A DNA stretch of 15,368 bases from JBBRTJ01 sp038244535 (GTDB taxonomy: Bacteria; Actinomycetota; Acidimicrobiia; Acidimicrobiales; Ilumatobacteraceae): positions 1 to 15,368 of the forward strand of contig JBBRTJ010000088.1 of assembly GCA_038244535.1 (NCBI GenBank). The letters run 5' to 3'. Below, in pieces: positions 7,459-14,106 of the stretch. How positions within the stretch are numbered: the first letter of the stretch is position 1; each line of letters opens with the position of its first letter. The notes beneath the pieces are model-generated. The model was not told the origin of the DNA. It saw only the letters and a list, made by a program, of their open reading frames with translations, and did not search any database. The position numbers were made by a program, and so were the translations under genes.

Positions 7459-8856
7459 TCAGTGCGACGTGGCGCTCGCGGCGCGGGCGATCGCCGCGAC
7501 CGAGCGATCCACGTCGACACTGGTGGTCGCCCAGCTCGACACCGAGATGCGCATGTACCGCCGCCCGCGCCAAGTGGTGGCGCCCATCCAGCAGGTGCCG
7601 TCTCGCTGGACCGCGTCGACGACGCGGTCCGTGTGCGCGTCATTGCCGAAGCGCACGAGCACCTGGTTCAGGATGACGTCGTTGCCGATGGTGAGGCCGT
7701 CGATCGCTCCGAGCTGGTTGGCGAAGCGCCGTGCGTGCGCGCAGCAGCGCTCGATGAGCTCGGCGACACCGTCGGATCCGAGCTCGCGCAGCGCAGCCCA
7801 CGTCGCGAATCCTCTCGCCCGGCGCGACGACTCGGTGACGTAGTCGGACGGCGCCCGGTCACCGGTGGCGCCGTGGCCCGTCAGGTAAGCCGCCGTGAGC
7901 GACATCGCCGAGCGGTGAGACTCGGGGTGCGCGCAGAACACGTAGCCGCAGTCGTAGGGCACGTTCAGCCACTTGTGGCCGTCGGTGGCCCACGAGTCCG
8001 GCTGCTCGACCCCAGGGATCAGGTGCCGTAGCTGCGGTGTCGCCGCGGCCCACAGCCCGAACGCTCCGTCGACGTGGACCCAGGAGTTCGCAGCGTGCTC
8101 ACGCGTCCCCCGGCACACGGCGGCGAGGTCGTCGATCGCGCCGGTGTTCACGTTGCCGGCCTGCGTGCACACAATCGTCGGCGCGTCACGGTCGCCATCG
8201 GCGAGGACGCGCTCGAGGTCGGCGACGTCGATCGCACCGTTGCCATCGGCGCCGACGAGCTCGGTGCGAGACACGCCGATGCCGAGCAACCGCAGCGACC
8301 GGTCGAGGGTTGCGTGACGCTCCTCGCTCGCGATCACGCGCAACGCGGGCACACCGATGAGTCCGTCGCGCTCGACGTCCCACCCTGCGCGGGCAAGCAC
8401 GTGATACCGAGCGGCCGCGAGCCCGACGGTGTTCGCGCCCTGCCCGCCGGTGGTGAGCCCGAACGACGCAGTGTTCGGGATGCCCAGAAGTTCCCGCAAC
8501 CAAGCGCCCGCGACCTCCTCGGCGGCGGCGGCTGCTGGCGACGTCGTGGCGTTGAACGCCGGCTGGTCCCAGCCGACCGCCAACAAGTCGGCGCATGTCG
8601 CGGCGTCGAGGGCACCGCCGACCACGAAGCCGAAGAAGCGTGGGCCGGTCGTGGCGACGGTACCCGGCTCGGCGACGATCGCCAGCTGGTCCACCACCTC
8701 GTCGGCCGGGGTTGCGTGGCGCGGGAGTGGGCCCCCCAGCGCAGCGCGCACGTCGGCGACTGTGACAGTGGGGACGACGGAGCGGTCCAACACCGCGACC
8801 CGGTAGTCGGCGATGCGGTCAGCGGTCTTGTGCAGCAATGCGCGTAGATCAGACAC
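7459..8856 (-). CDS. Group II pyridoxal-phosphate-dependent decarboxylase (aromatic amino acid / glutamate decarboxylase-like)
   Basis: 465 residues from the GTG at 8856 (VSDLRALLHKTADRIADYR), where family members usually begin; an in-frame ATG at 8892 would add 12 unusual residues. Numbering from the GTG, PLP-site features are in place: TTGGQGAN (about 135-142) for phosphate binding, His181 in EERHATL to stack on the ring, Asp263 in HVDGAFG to bind the ring nitrogen, and Lys295 in DGHKWLNVPYDCG for the Schiff base. The C-terminus carries MRISVSSWATTSVDVDRSV. By family knowledge such cytosolic enzymes release CO2 from aromatic L-amino acids, glutamate or diaminobutyrate; the substrate cannot be fixed from sequence alone. 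It stands alone on the minus strand, with no transporter or pathway gene beside it. Confidence 0.9.
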   Translation of the reverse strand: MSDLRALLHKTADRIADYRVAVLDRSVVPTVTVADVRAALGGPLPRHATPADEVVDQLAIVAEPGTVATTGPRFFGFVVGGALDAATCADLLAVGWDQPAFNATTSPAAAAAEEVAGAWLRELLGIPNTASFGLTTGGQGANTVGLAAARYHVLARAGWDVERDGLIGVPALRVIASEERHATLDRSLRLLGIGVSRTELVGADGNGAIDVADLERVLADGDRDAPTIVCTQAGNVNTGAIDDLAAVCRGTREHAANSWVHVDGAFGLWAAATPQLRHLIPGVEQPDSWATDGHKWLNVPYDCGYVFCAHPESHRSAMSLTAAYLTGHGATGDRAPSDYVTESSRRARGFATWAALRELGSDGVAELIERCCAHARRFANQLGAIDGLTIGNDVILNQVLVRFGNDAHTDRVVDAVQRDGTCWMGATTWRGRRYMRISVSSWATTSVDVDRSVAAIARAASATSH

Positions 8857-8965
8857 GGCCACCAGTCTCGCCGCCCAGTCCACCGAGCGCATCGGGCACG
8901 TGGGACACCATCGTCGCGCGAAGCCGGGTCGACGGACGTTCCACGGACCTCCCGGGCACGAGGGC

Positions 8966-9007
8966 CGATCGGGCCGCTAGCTGTCGGACTGAGGGCGAGC
9001 TCTGGGG
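8966..9007 (+). pseudogene. Remnant resembling the last bases of a cyclase/NB-ARC gene
   Basis: This stretch aligns with a few gaps to 12510-12552, which holds the last codons of the cyclase gene (GATCCGGGCCGGTAG) and the short gap before the PIN gene; here the equivalent is GATCGGGCCGCTAG. With the adjacent PIN remnant it shows that a block in the order cyclase end then PIN was once present here as well. Too short to assign alone. Confidence 0.45.
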
Positions 9008-9341
9008 TCAGGACTCGGGCTGCCGCTGGAGCCATCGCTGCAGGGTGTCGTGTCGGTGGTCCACGTGGCGACACCGGTGCCGAGGAAGTCATTGTCGTTG
9101 GTCCAGATCCGGGCGGTCAGCACGAGAGCGCTCGCGACCACCGGCCAGTCCGCTGGGTCGCGGAGCGATCGGGCCCGCGCTTCGACTTCGAGCGCGGCAG
9201 AGATGCCCTCATCCACGATGACGAGGTTCGCCTCGATGGCGGCAAGGCAGGCCTCGGCCAGTTCATCGCCGATGCCGCGATCGAGGCCACGGCGACGCAT
9301 GATTGCCGCGCTCCGTTGGGGTAGCTCGACCCGGGTCTCTG
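9008..9341 (-). pseudogene. Truncated, frameshifted copy of the PIN-domain toxin gene
   Basis: About 85% identical at protein level to the intact PIN gene at 12553-12993 over roughly 93 residues (RVELP... through TNDNDFLGTGVATWTTDT). The first 40 residues, including the first catalytic Asp, are missing: similarity stops near 9341. Near the 3' end a 5-base tandem duplication (GGTGTCGTGTCGG against GGTGTCGG in the intact copy, around 9044-9053) shifts the frame, so the open frame runs on to 8977 with an unrelated tail. No antitoxin gene accompanies it. It lies just outside the left direct repeat of the integrative element, so it is probably left over from an earlier related insertion. Confidence 0.85.
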
Positions 9342-9348
9342 CGCACAG

Positions 9349-9444
9349 GGCGACACGAGACGGACAGAAAACGCTATCTGAGCAGGTGCTTGGCGATCAC
9401 GACGCGCTGGATCTGGTTGGTGCCTTCGTAGATCTGGGTGGTCT
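9349..9444. repeat. Left attachment-site-like direct repeat (96 bp)
   Basis: Aligns without gaps to 14011-14106 (offset 4662) with two differences, at 9365 (C against T) and 9441 (G against A). Because this copy no longer has a coding role, 98% identity indicates a recent event. Flanking sequence diverges on both sides. Probably the original chromosomal 3' end of the dehydrogenase gene displaced by insertion. Confidence 0.85.
9374..9444 (-). pseudogene. Orphan 3' end of an acyl-CoA dehydrogenase gene
   Basis: Read on the minus strand it encodes the last 21 residues and TAG stop of the dehydrogenase encoded at 14036-15181, including the catalytic-Glu motif IYEGTNQIQR and the ending AKHLLR. 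Upstream of TQIYEG the sequence departs from the family. It is the coding part of the left 96-bp repeat and has no start of its own. Confidence 0.9.
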
Positions 9445-9858
9445 GCAACGACCGTCCGCTTGGTGTTCCACAGTGCCGCTGAGCTGGGACGATAGTCCGA
9501 CCGGTATCGGGTCGTGTCCCCCTGTAGTGGCGCGTAGTAGGGATGGAACTAGGGATGACAGCACGAGATCTACGTTCGCCAGCCCCGCCGTTCGGGTAAC
9601 TCGGCCCGTCCGGTTCGGTCGCCGCGGTCGCTTGAATCAGCCACCGCGTCCACGGTCACATACAGGCATCACGTGACGCGTCGGGCGTCGCGTGCCGCCA
9701 TCCACGACGACACCCCAGGCGCCATCTCCACTGAGGCCGAAGGACTGAGCGGCCGGGGTGTCGTAGGGGAGCTGGACCTCTGGTCAGTCCGGGACGCTCT
9801 CAAGGTGCTGGGGTGCGGGCCTCTGGCAGACTTCGCGGACTGGGCATGGGGGGAAGCG
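9445..9858. other. Left internal end of the element, non-coding, with possible integrase arm sites
   Basis: No supported gene. The frame of the cyclase stays open upstream to a GTG at 9673, but those 62 codons match no domain I know. Contains the TAGGGATG pair at 9538-9557 and presumably the cyclase promoter, for which I see no clear -35/-10 pair. Confidence 0.5.
9538..9567. repeat. Paired TAGGGATG motifs, left candidate arm-type sites
   Basis: TAGGGATG at 9538-9545 and 9550-9557, twelve bases apart start to start. The 13-mer ACTAGGGATGACA (9548-9560) is identical to 13967-13979, and CAGCACGAG (9559-9567) recurs at 14003-14011. The same pair spacing occurs near the other end of the element. 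Confidence 0.6.
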
Positions 9859-12525
9859 ATGGGGGCTCGTCCTTCGGGGACGGTGACGTTCCTGTTCACC
9901 GACATCGAGGGTTCGACGCGCCGCTGGGAAGCCGACCCCAACACCATGCGGGTCGAGCTGGCCGCCCACGACGAGGTGCTGCGCGCTGCGGTGGAAGCAC
10001 ATGGCGGCTGGTTGTTCAAGCACACCGGCGACGGGGTGTGCGCCGCGTTCGGTTCGGCCCGAGCCGCGGTTGACGCGGCCATCGATGCGCAACGTGCCCT
10101 CGCGTTGCCGGTGCGGATTGGGGTGGGGACCGGTGAGGCCGAGCTGCGCGGTGACGACTACTTCGGGCCGGCGTTGAACCGGGCGGCCCGGGTAATGGGC
10201 GCCGGGCACGGTGGTCAGATCCTCGTCGCCGCCACCACAGCGCCGTTGATCGAGGGCGTCGACCTGGTCGACCTGGGCGAGCACCGACTACGTGATCTGT
10301 CTGGTGTCCACCGCCTGTTCCAGGTCCGCGCCGAGCGTCTGCGGGCCACGTTTCCGGCGGTGCGGGCGTTGGATGCGGTCCCAGGGAACCTTCCGGTACA
10401 GGGGACCAGCTTCGTAGGCCGCCAGGCCGAGGTGGCCGAGCTGGTCGCGCTCGTACGAGCCCACCGGCTGGTGACCCTCACCGGGGTTGGTGGGGTGGGC
10501 AAGACCCGCCTCGCCGTCCAGGTCGCCGGTGAGCTCGTCCCCGACTTCCCCGAAGGCGTGTGGCTGGTCGAGCTGGCCCCCGTCGGCGACCCCGCCTCGG
10601 TGCCCGATGCCGTGGCGACCGCGTTGGGCGTGGTGCAGCAGCCTGGCCTGTCGGTCACGGCCAGCGTCGCTGAGACCTTGGCCGGACGACACCTGCTGGT
10701 CGTGATCGACAACTGCGAGCACGTCATCGACGCCGTCGCCGATCTGGTGGAGGCCATCCTGGCCCGCTCCACCACCGTCACCGTCCTGGCCACCAGCCGG
10801 GAGGGTCTACGGGTGGCCGCGGAGCAGCTGTGGTCAGTCCCGTCACTAGGTAGCCGTGACGGTGCCGAGGCGGTGGAGCTGTTCGTGGAACGAGCCCGAG
10901 CCGTCCAGTCGGGCTTCACGCTCGACGAGCCGGGCGTAGCGAACGCAGTGGCCGAGATCTGCCAGCGTCTCGATGGGATCGCGTTGGCCATCGAGCTGGC
11001 TGCGGCCCGGATGGTGTCGATGAGCCCGGTCGAGGTCCGTGACCACCTCGGTGACCGGTTCCGGTTGCTGGCCGGGTCACGGCGAGGGTTGGAACGTCAC
11101 CAGACGTTGCGGCACGCCGTCGCCTGGTCGTTCGACCTGCTCGACGACGACGAACGAAGGCTGCTGTGTCGTTGCTCGGTGTTTGCCGGGGGCTTCGACA
11201 GCACGGCCGCAGTCGCGGTGTGCGGTGGTGAGGATCTGGACCGGTTCGCCACGTTGGATCTGCTGGATTCGTTGGTCCGCAAGTCGTTGGTGACCGCCGA
11301 GCGCGTCGGGGATGCCACTCGTTACGGCATGTTGGAGACGATCCGCCAGTTCGCCGAGGAACAGCTCGCCGCCACCGGCAGGATCGATGACCTGCGCGAT
11401 CGCCACGCCCACTGGTTCGCCCACCAGGCCATGACCCAGTGGGACCGGTGGGACGGGCCGCGCCAACGAGACACCCTGGACTGGGTCGAGGCCGAGCTGG
11501 CCAACCTGCGCGCCGGGTTCCGCTGGGCCGCCGACCGGGCCGACCTCGTCACCGCCACGGCGATCGCCGCCCACACCGCCTGGTTCGCCTTCATGCTGCA
11601 GCAGTGGGAGCCGGTCGGGTGGGCAGCGGAGCTCCTCGACGCCGCCACGGCCTCCGACCTCGTGCAGCTTCCTCGCCTCTACACGGCCGCTTCCTTCTGC
11701 ATGTACACCGGGCGGCCCGACGACGCCGTCATCTCCGCCGAGACCGCGGTTGCGTTGGAGATGGATCCCCGGTTCGAGCCCTTTGAGCCCGGGTGGGCGG
11801 GCGGTGTCCTGGCGACCGCCCTCCTGTTCGCCGGGCAGCCTGAGCGCTCGGTGGAGATCTACGCCGACCTGGCTACCCAACCAGGGCTGGCACACCTCTT
11901 CGGCATGTGCGGGTTGCTGTTTGGCCTGCCGGCCATCGGGCGCACCGCCGAAGCCATCGCCATCGCCGACGAGACGCTCGCCGTCGCCCGAGCCCGCAAC
12001 AACCCGATCTTCGTCGCGTATGCGCTCAACGGGTACGGGCGAGCCTTCGCTCTGACTGATCCCGCCCGAGCCCTGACCGTCCTACGCGACGGACTCGCCT
12101 ACAGCCGTGAACACCGGCTCTTGCTCTTCGACGCGCTCATCGCCCAAGAAGTGGCCAGCCTCGAAGCGGCGCTCGGTGACCCCGGCCAGGCGCTGGAACT
12201 GTTCGACACCACCCTTGAGTCCTGCCAACGCGCCGGTGACCGGGCGAACTTGGCCACCACCCTCGCCCACCTCGCCGTGTTCTACGACACGACCGACCGG
12301 CCAGTGATCGCCGCCACCCTGTACGGGACCGCCGGACAGCACGGCTCCGTCGCTCCGGCCCCCAACATCGCGCTCGCAGTCGACCGCCTGCGCGCCACCC
12401 TTGGCGACGCCGTCTTCGCTGGGTGCATTGCGACCGGCGAGGCGATGGAACCGGCCGACGGGGTCCGCTACGCCCGCGAGCAGGTGCGCCTCACCCGCGT
12501 CCAGATGCAGGATCCGGGCCGGTAG
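9859..12525 (+). CDS. Class III adenylate cyclase fused to NB-ARC (STAND) ATPase and TPR-like region
   Basis: 888 residues from the ATG at 9859, preceded by GGGGGGAAG and directly followed by the cyclase domain; a GTG at 9673 would add 62 residues without a domain. Numbering from the ATG: the cyclase homology domain (about 7-155) has metal Asp15 in FTDIEGST, Lys54 and Asp58 in FKHTGDG, Asp100 in DDYFG, and Asn107/Arg111 in LNRAAR; Lys54 with Asp100 fits ATP rather than GTP as substrate. Then FVGR and an NB-ARC ATPase with P-loop GVGGVGKT (209-216), Walker B LLVVIDNCEH (279-288), a TSREGLR sensor and the GIALAIELAAAR helix. About 320 helical TPR-like residues finish the protein; there is no LuxR HTH. 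Probably a cytosolic sensor whose STAND module gates cAMP synthesis; the ligand is unknown. It is cargo of the element and converges on the PIN gene with a 27-base gap. Confidence 0.9.
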   Translation: MGARPSGTVTFLFTDIEGSTRRWEADPNTMRVELAAHDEVLRAAVEAHGGWLFKHTGDGVCAAFGSARAAVDAAIDAQRALALPVRIGVGTGEAELRGDDYFGPALNRAARVMGAGHGGQILVAATTAPLIEGVDLVDLGEHRLRDLSGVHRLFQVRAERLRATFPAVRALDAVPGNLPVQGTSFVGRQAEVAELVALVRAHRLVTLTGVGGVGKTRLAVQVAGELVPDFPEGVWLVELAPVGDPASVPDAVATALGVVQQPGLSVTASVAETLAGRHLLVVIDNCEHVIDAVADLVEAILARSTTVTVLATSREGLRVAAEQLWSVPSLGSRDGAEAVELFVERARAVQSGFTLDEPGVANAVAEICQRLDGIALAIELAAARMVSMSPVEVRDHLGDRFRLLAGSRRGLERHQTLRHAVAWSFDLLDDDERRLLCRCSVFAGGFDSTAAVAVCGGEDLDRFATLDLLDSLVRKSLVTAERVGDATRYGMLETIRQFAEEQLAATGRIDDLRDRHAHWFAHQAMTQWDRWDGPRQRDTLDWVEAELANLRAGFRWAADRADLVTATAIAAHTAWFAFMLQQWEPVGWAAELLDAATASDLVQLPRLYTAASFCMYTGRPDDAVISAETAVALEMDPRFEPFEPGWAGGVLATALLFAGQPERSVEIYADLATQPGLAHLFGMCGLLFGLPAIGRTAEAIAIADETLAVARARNNPIFVAYALNGYGRAFALTDPARALTVLRDGLAYSREHRLLLFDALIAQEVASLEAALGDPGQALELFDTTLESCQRAGDRANLATTLAHLAVFYDTTDRPVIAATLYGTAGQHGSVAPAPNIALAVDRLRATLGDAVFAGCIATGEAMEPADGVRYAREQVRLTRVQMQDPGR

Positions 12526-12552
12526 CTGTCTGGATGCGCGCGAGCTGTGCGG

Positions 12553-12993
12553 TCAGAACTTGGGCTGCCGTTGGAGCCAGCGCTGCAGGGTGTCGGTGGT
12601 CCACGTAGCGACACCGGTGCCGAGGAAGTCGTTGTCGTTGGTCCAGATCCCGGCGGTCAGCGCGAGCGCGCTCGCGACGACCGGCCAGTCCGCGGGATCG
12701 CGGAGGGATCGGGCTCGTGCTTCGTCTTCGAGCGCGGCGTAGATGCCCTCGTCCACGATGACGACGTTCGCAGCGACGGCAGCAAAGCACGCCTCAGCCA
12801 GTTGATCACCGATGCCGCGATCGAGGCCACGGCGACGGACGAACGCCGCGATCCGCCGGGGCAGCTCGACCCGGGTCTCACCCCACATCCGCTCAGGTAG
12901 GAACAGCTCGAGTCGGTCATCGCCAAGGCGCGACCGGCCCGAGGCCCGGAGCAGCTCGCCGACGAGGACGCTCGTGTCGACCACGAGCCGCAT
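12553..12993 (-). CDS. PIN-domain ribonuclease toxin (VapC-like)
   Basis: 146 residues. MRLVVDTSVLVGELL carries the first catalytic Asp (Asp6); Glu40/Glu44, Asp102 in DPADWPVVASAL and Asp120/Asp122 in WTNDNDFLGTGV complete a PIN acidic site, so it should be an active Mg2+-dependent RNase, usually against tRNA or rRNA in this family. The ATG at 12991-12993 overlaps the antitoxin stop (TGATG), indicating translational coupling and choosing this start over a TTG one codon earlier. A decayed paralogue lies at 9008-9341. It shares the element with the cyclase gene, where it may stabilise the island. The exact RNA target cannot be read from sequence. Confidence 0.9.
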   Translation of the reverse strand: MRLVVDTSVLVGELLRASGRSRLGDDRLELFLPERMWGETRVELPRRIAAFVRRRGLDRGIGDQLAEACFAAVAANVVIVDEGIYAALEDEARARSLRDPADWPVVASALALTAGIWTNDNDFLGTGVATWTTDTLQRWLQRQPKF

Positions 12994-13241
12994 CAACGCC
13001 GGCGGCGCTTGGGCGAGATCTCGCGAACCAGTTCGTCCTCATCGAGGCCGGTACGGGTGACGATGTCATCGATGTGACTGGCCAGCCGGCCGAGCGCCTC
13101 GCGTCCAGCGCGACGGTCCTTGGCTTCGATGGGCACGAAGAAGCCGATCGGCTCACCGTGTCGCTCGATGACGAGCGTCTCACCGGCGGCCAGGAGGGAG
13201 GTCGCCTGATCCCTGAACTCTCTGACACCGATCGCTCGCAT
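12993..13241 (-). CDS. Phd/YefM-family antitoxin
   Basis: 82 residues beginning MRAIGVREFRDQATSLLAAGE, then TLVIERHGEPIGFFVPIEA: the N-terminal DNA-binding fold of Phd/YefM antitoxins. The C-terminal half, ending DELVREISPKRRRR, is charged and should wrap around the toxin. The frame is open further upstream to 13376, but the ATG at 13241 has a strong AAAAGGAG ribosome binding site eight bases before it and matches where the family begins. It precedes and overlaps the PIN gene by one base, the standard antitoxin-first order; by family knowledge the complex represses its own promoter. Confidence 0.92.
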   Translation of the reverse strand: MRAIGVREFRDQATSLLAAGETLVIERHGEPIGFFVPIEAKDRRAGREALGRLASHIDDIVTRTGLDEDELVREISPKRRRR

Positions 13242-13249
13242 GGGCCACA

Positions 13250-13257
13250 CTCCTTTT
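13250..13257 (-). promoter_or_regulatory. Strong ribosome binding site of the antitoxin gene
   Basis: AAAAGGAG on the minus strand, eight bases before the ATG at 13241. It decides the antitoxin start against the longer open frame. Confidence 0.8.
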
Positions 13258-13326
13258 GTGACCACAAGTGTAGGCACAACTCTGGAGTCGCTCCGGCTCC
13301 CATGCTGACCCGTCTGTGAACGTTCG

Positions 13327-13371
13327 GGACGGTCACGCTTGGCTTCACCAACATCGAGGGCTCGACGCGCC
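13327..13371 (+). pseudogene. N-terminal fragment of a second class III cyclase gene
   Basis: Reads GTVTLGFTNIEGSTR, matching GTVTFLFTDIEGSTR at the start of the intact cyclase gene (from about 9880), with about 80% base identity over some 45 bases. The metal Asp is replaced by Asn. A TGA lies in frame just upstream, and similarity ends after the Arg. It abuts, and overlaps on the opposite strand, the broken end of the integrase gene. Confidence 0.7.
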
Positions 13372-13980
13372 CTCACCCGCCGACGGTCTGACGACCAAGC
13401 GGGCTCGATCTGGTGATGCCCGAGGAGACAGCGCGCGCACCTCTGCGACGGTCATCGCTGCTCGCGGCTGGGTCGTGCGGCGGCCGAGGGTGGCCAACGC
13501 CACCACGTTCGTGCTGACCCACCCCCACCGGGCCGCCTGCGACAGCGCGGCGCGCAGCACGAGGTGCTGGTTGCGCAACGACGACTCGCCCACCCCCGCG
13601 GTCCGCAGGCGCGTGTGCCACCGGTCAACGTCGGCCACGGTCAAACGACCGAGCGGTACCCGGGCCAGCTCGTCGGCCTTGACCAGCGAGGCGCGACTGG
13701 TCTGGTCGCGCACGGTCGAGGCCGCCCACGTCGGCGTGTGGGTCTCGATCCACGCGTCCAGCTCATCGGCCACGGTGCGACCGTCACTCGGCGCCGGCGG
13801 AGCCACCGTCAGCTCGGCTGCCGCCCGCTTGGCATCACGCTTCGTGCCCCGCACTGTGCGGCTCACCTGCTTCGGGCGGCCGCCATCGTCGTAGCCGAAG
13901 AAGACCCGCACCTCCCACACCCCGGGCTGCCGTTCACGGATCGTCGCCACGCGGCGAGACTGCCCGACTAGGGATGACAC
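13345..13980 (-). pseudogene. Truncated tyrosine recombinase (integrase), catalytic domain missing
   Basis: 211 residues where full integrases of this type have about 380. ATIRERQPGVWEVRVFFGYD and the following basic segment (12-57) form the AP2-like arm-binding domain, and residues about 68-165 (DELDAWIETH through SLRNQHLVLRAALSQAARWGWVSTN) the SAM-like core-binding domain. At MTVAEVRAL, where the catalytic domain begins, the family sequence is lost within about 20 residues; the R, HxxR and Tyr residues are absent and the last codons run through the cyclase fragment on the opposite strand. Start is a GTG at 13980, inside the TAGGGATG repeats. It lies 55 bases downstream of the dehydrogenase stop on the same strand and may have been read from that promoter. 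If made, it could still bind DNA but not recombine it. Confidence 0.85.
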
Positions 13981-13988
13981 TAGGGATG
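13967..13988. repeat. Paired TAGGGATG motifs, right candidate arm-type sites
   Basis: TAGGGATG at 13969-13976 and 13981-13988, with the same 12-base spacing and orientation as the pair at 9538-9557. In an excised circle the two pairs would flank the 96-bp core on either side. They overlap the integrase start codon, so binding could also control that gene. Confidence 0.6.
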
Positions 13989-14010
13989 GCGTCCGTACAG
14001 GGCAGCACGA

Positions 14011-14106
14011 GGCGACACGAGACGGATAGAAAACGCTATCTGAGCAGGTGCTTGGCGATCACGACGCGCTGGATCTGGTTGGTGCCTTCGTAGATCTGGG
14101 TGATCT
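14011..14106. repeat. Right attachment-site-like direct repeat (96 bp)
   Basis: Matches 9349-9444 at 94 of 96 bases. It covers the last 22 or so codons of the acyl-CoA dehydrogenase gene, its TAG stop and 25 bases beyond, so insertion leaves the protein sequence intact. The integrase gene begins 31 bases away. Confidence 0.85.

Larger units (their letters stand above)
9349..14106. mobile_element. Probable integrative element inserted in the 3' end of the acyl-CoA dehydrogenase gene
   Basis: Bounded by 96-bp direct repeats at 9349-9444 and 14011-14106. The right copy is the end of the intact dehydrogenase gene plus 25 bases downstream; the left copy is an orphan of the same sequence. A tyrosine integrase gene lies immediately inside the right repeat, pointing away from it. 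Cargo is a cyclase/NB-ARC/TPR gene and a Phd/PIN toxin-antitoxin pair. Target-gene 3' end duplication with the integrase next to one end is the classical layout for tyrosine-recombinase islands. The integrase lacks its catalytic domain, so the element is probably immobile now or was mobilised in trans. Replication, transfer or phage structural genes are absent. Confidence 0.72.

Noticed and set aside
9445..9672. Possible tRNA or tRNA fragment as the insertion target
   Set aside because: No cloverleaf or T-loop consensus was found; the repeats match the dehydrogenase 3' end instead.
9673..9858. N-terminal extension of the cyclase from the GTG at 9673
   Set aside because: These 62 codons match no domain, while the ATG at 9859 has a purine-rich leader and directly precedes the conserved cyclase start.
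13242..13376. 45-codon upstream extension of the antitoxin
   Set aside because: The ATG at 13241 has a strong ribosome binding site at the right distance and matches the family start; the extension overlaps the cyclase fragment antisense.
13316..13971. Plus-strand open frames of 135-192 codons over the integrase
   Set aside because: Antisense to the recognisable arm-binding and core-binding domains of the integrase.
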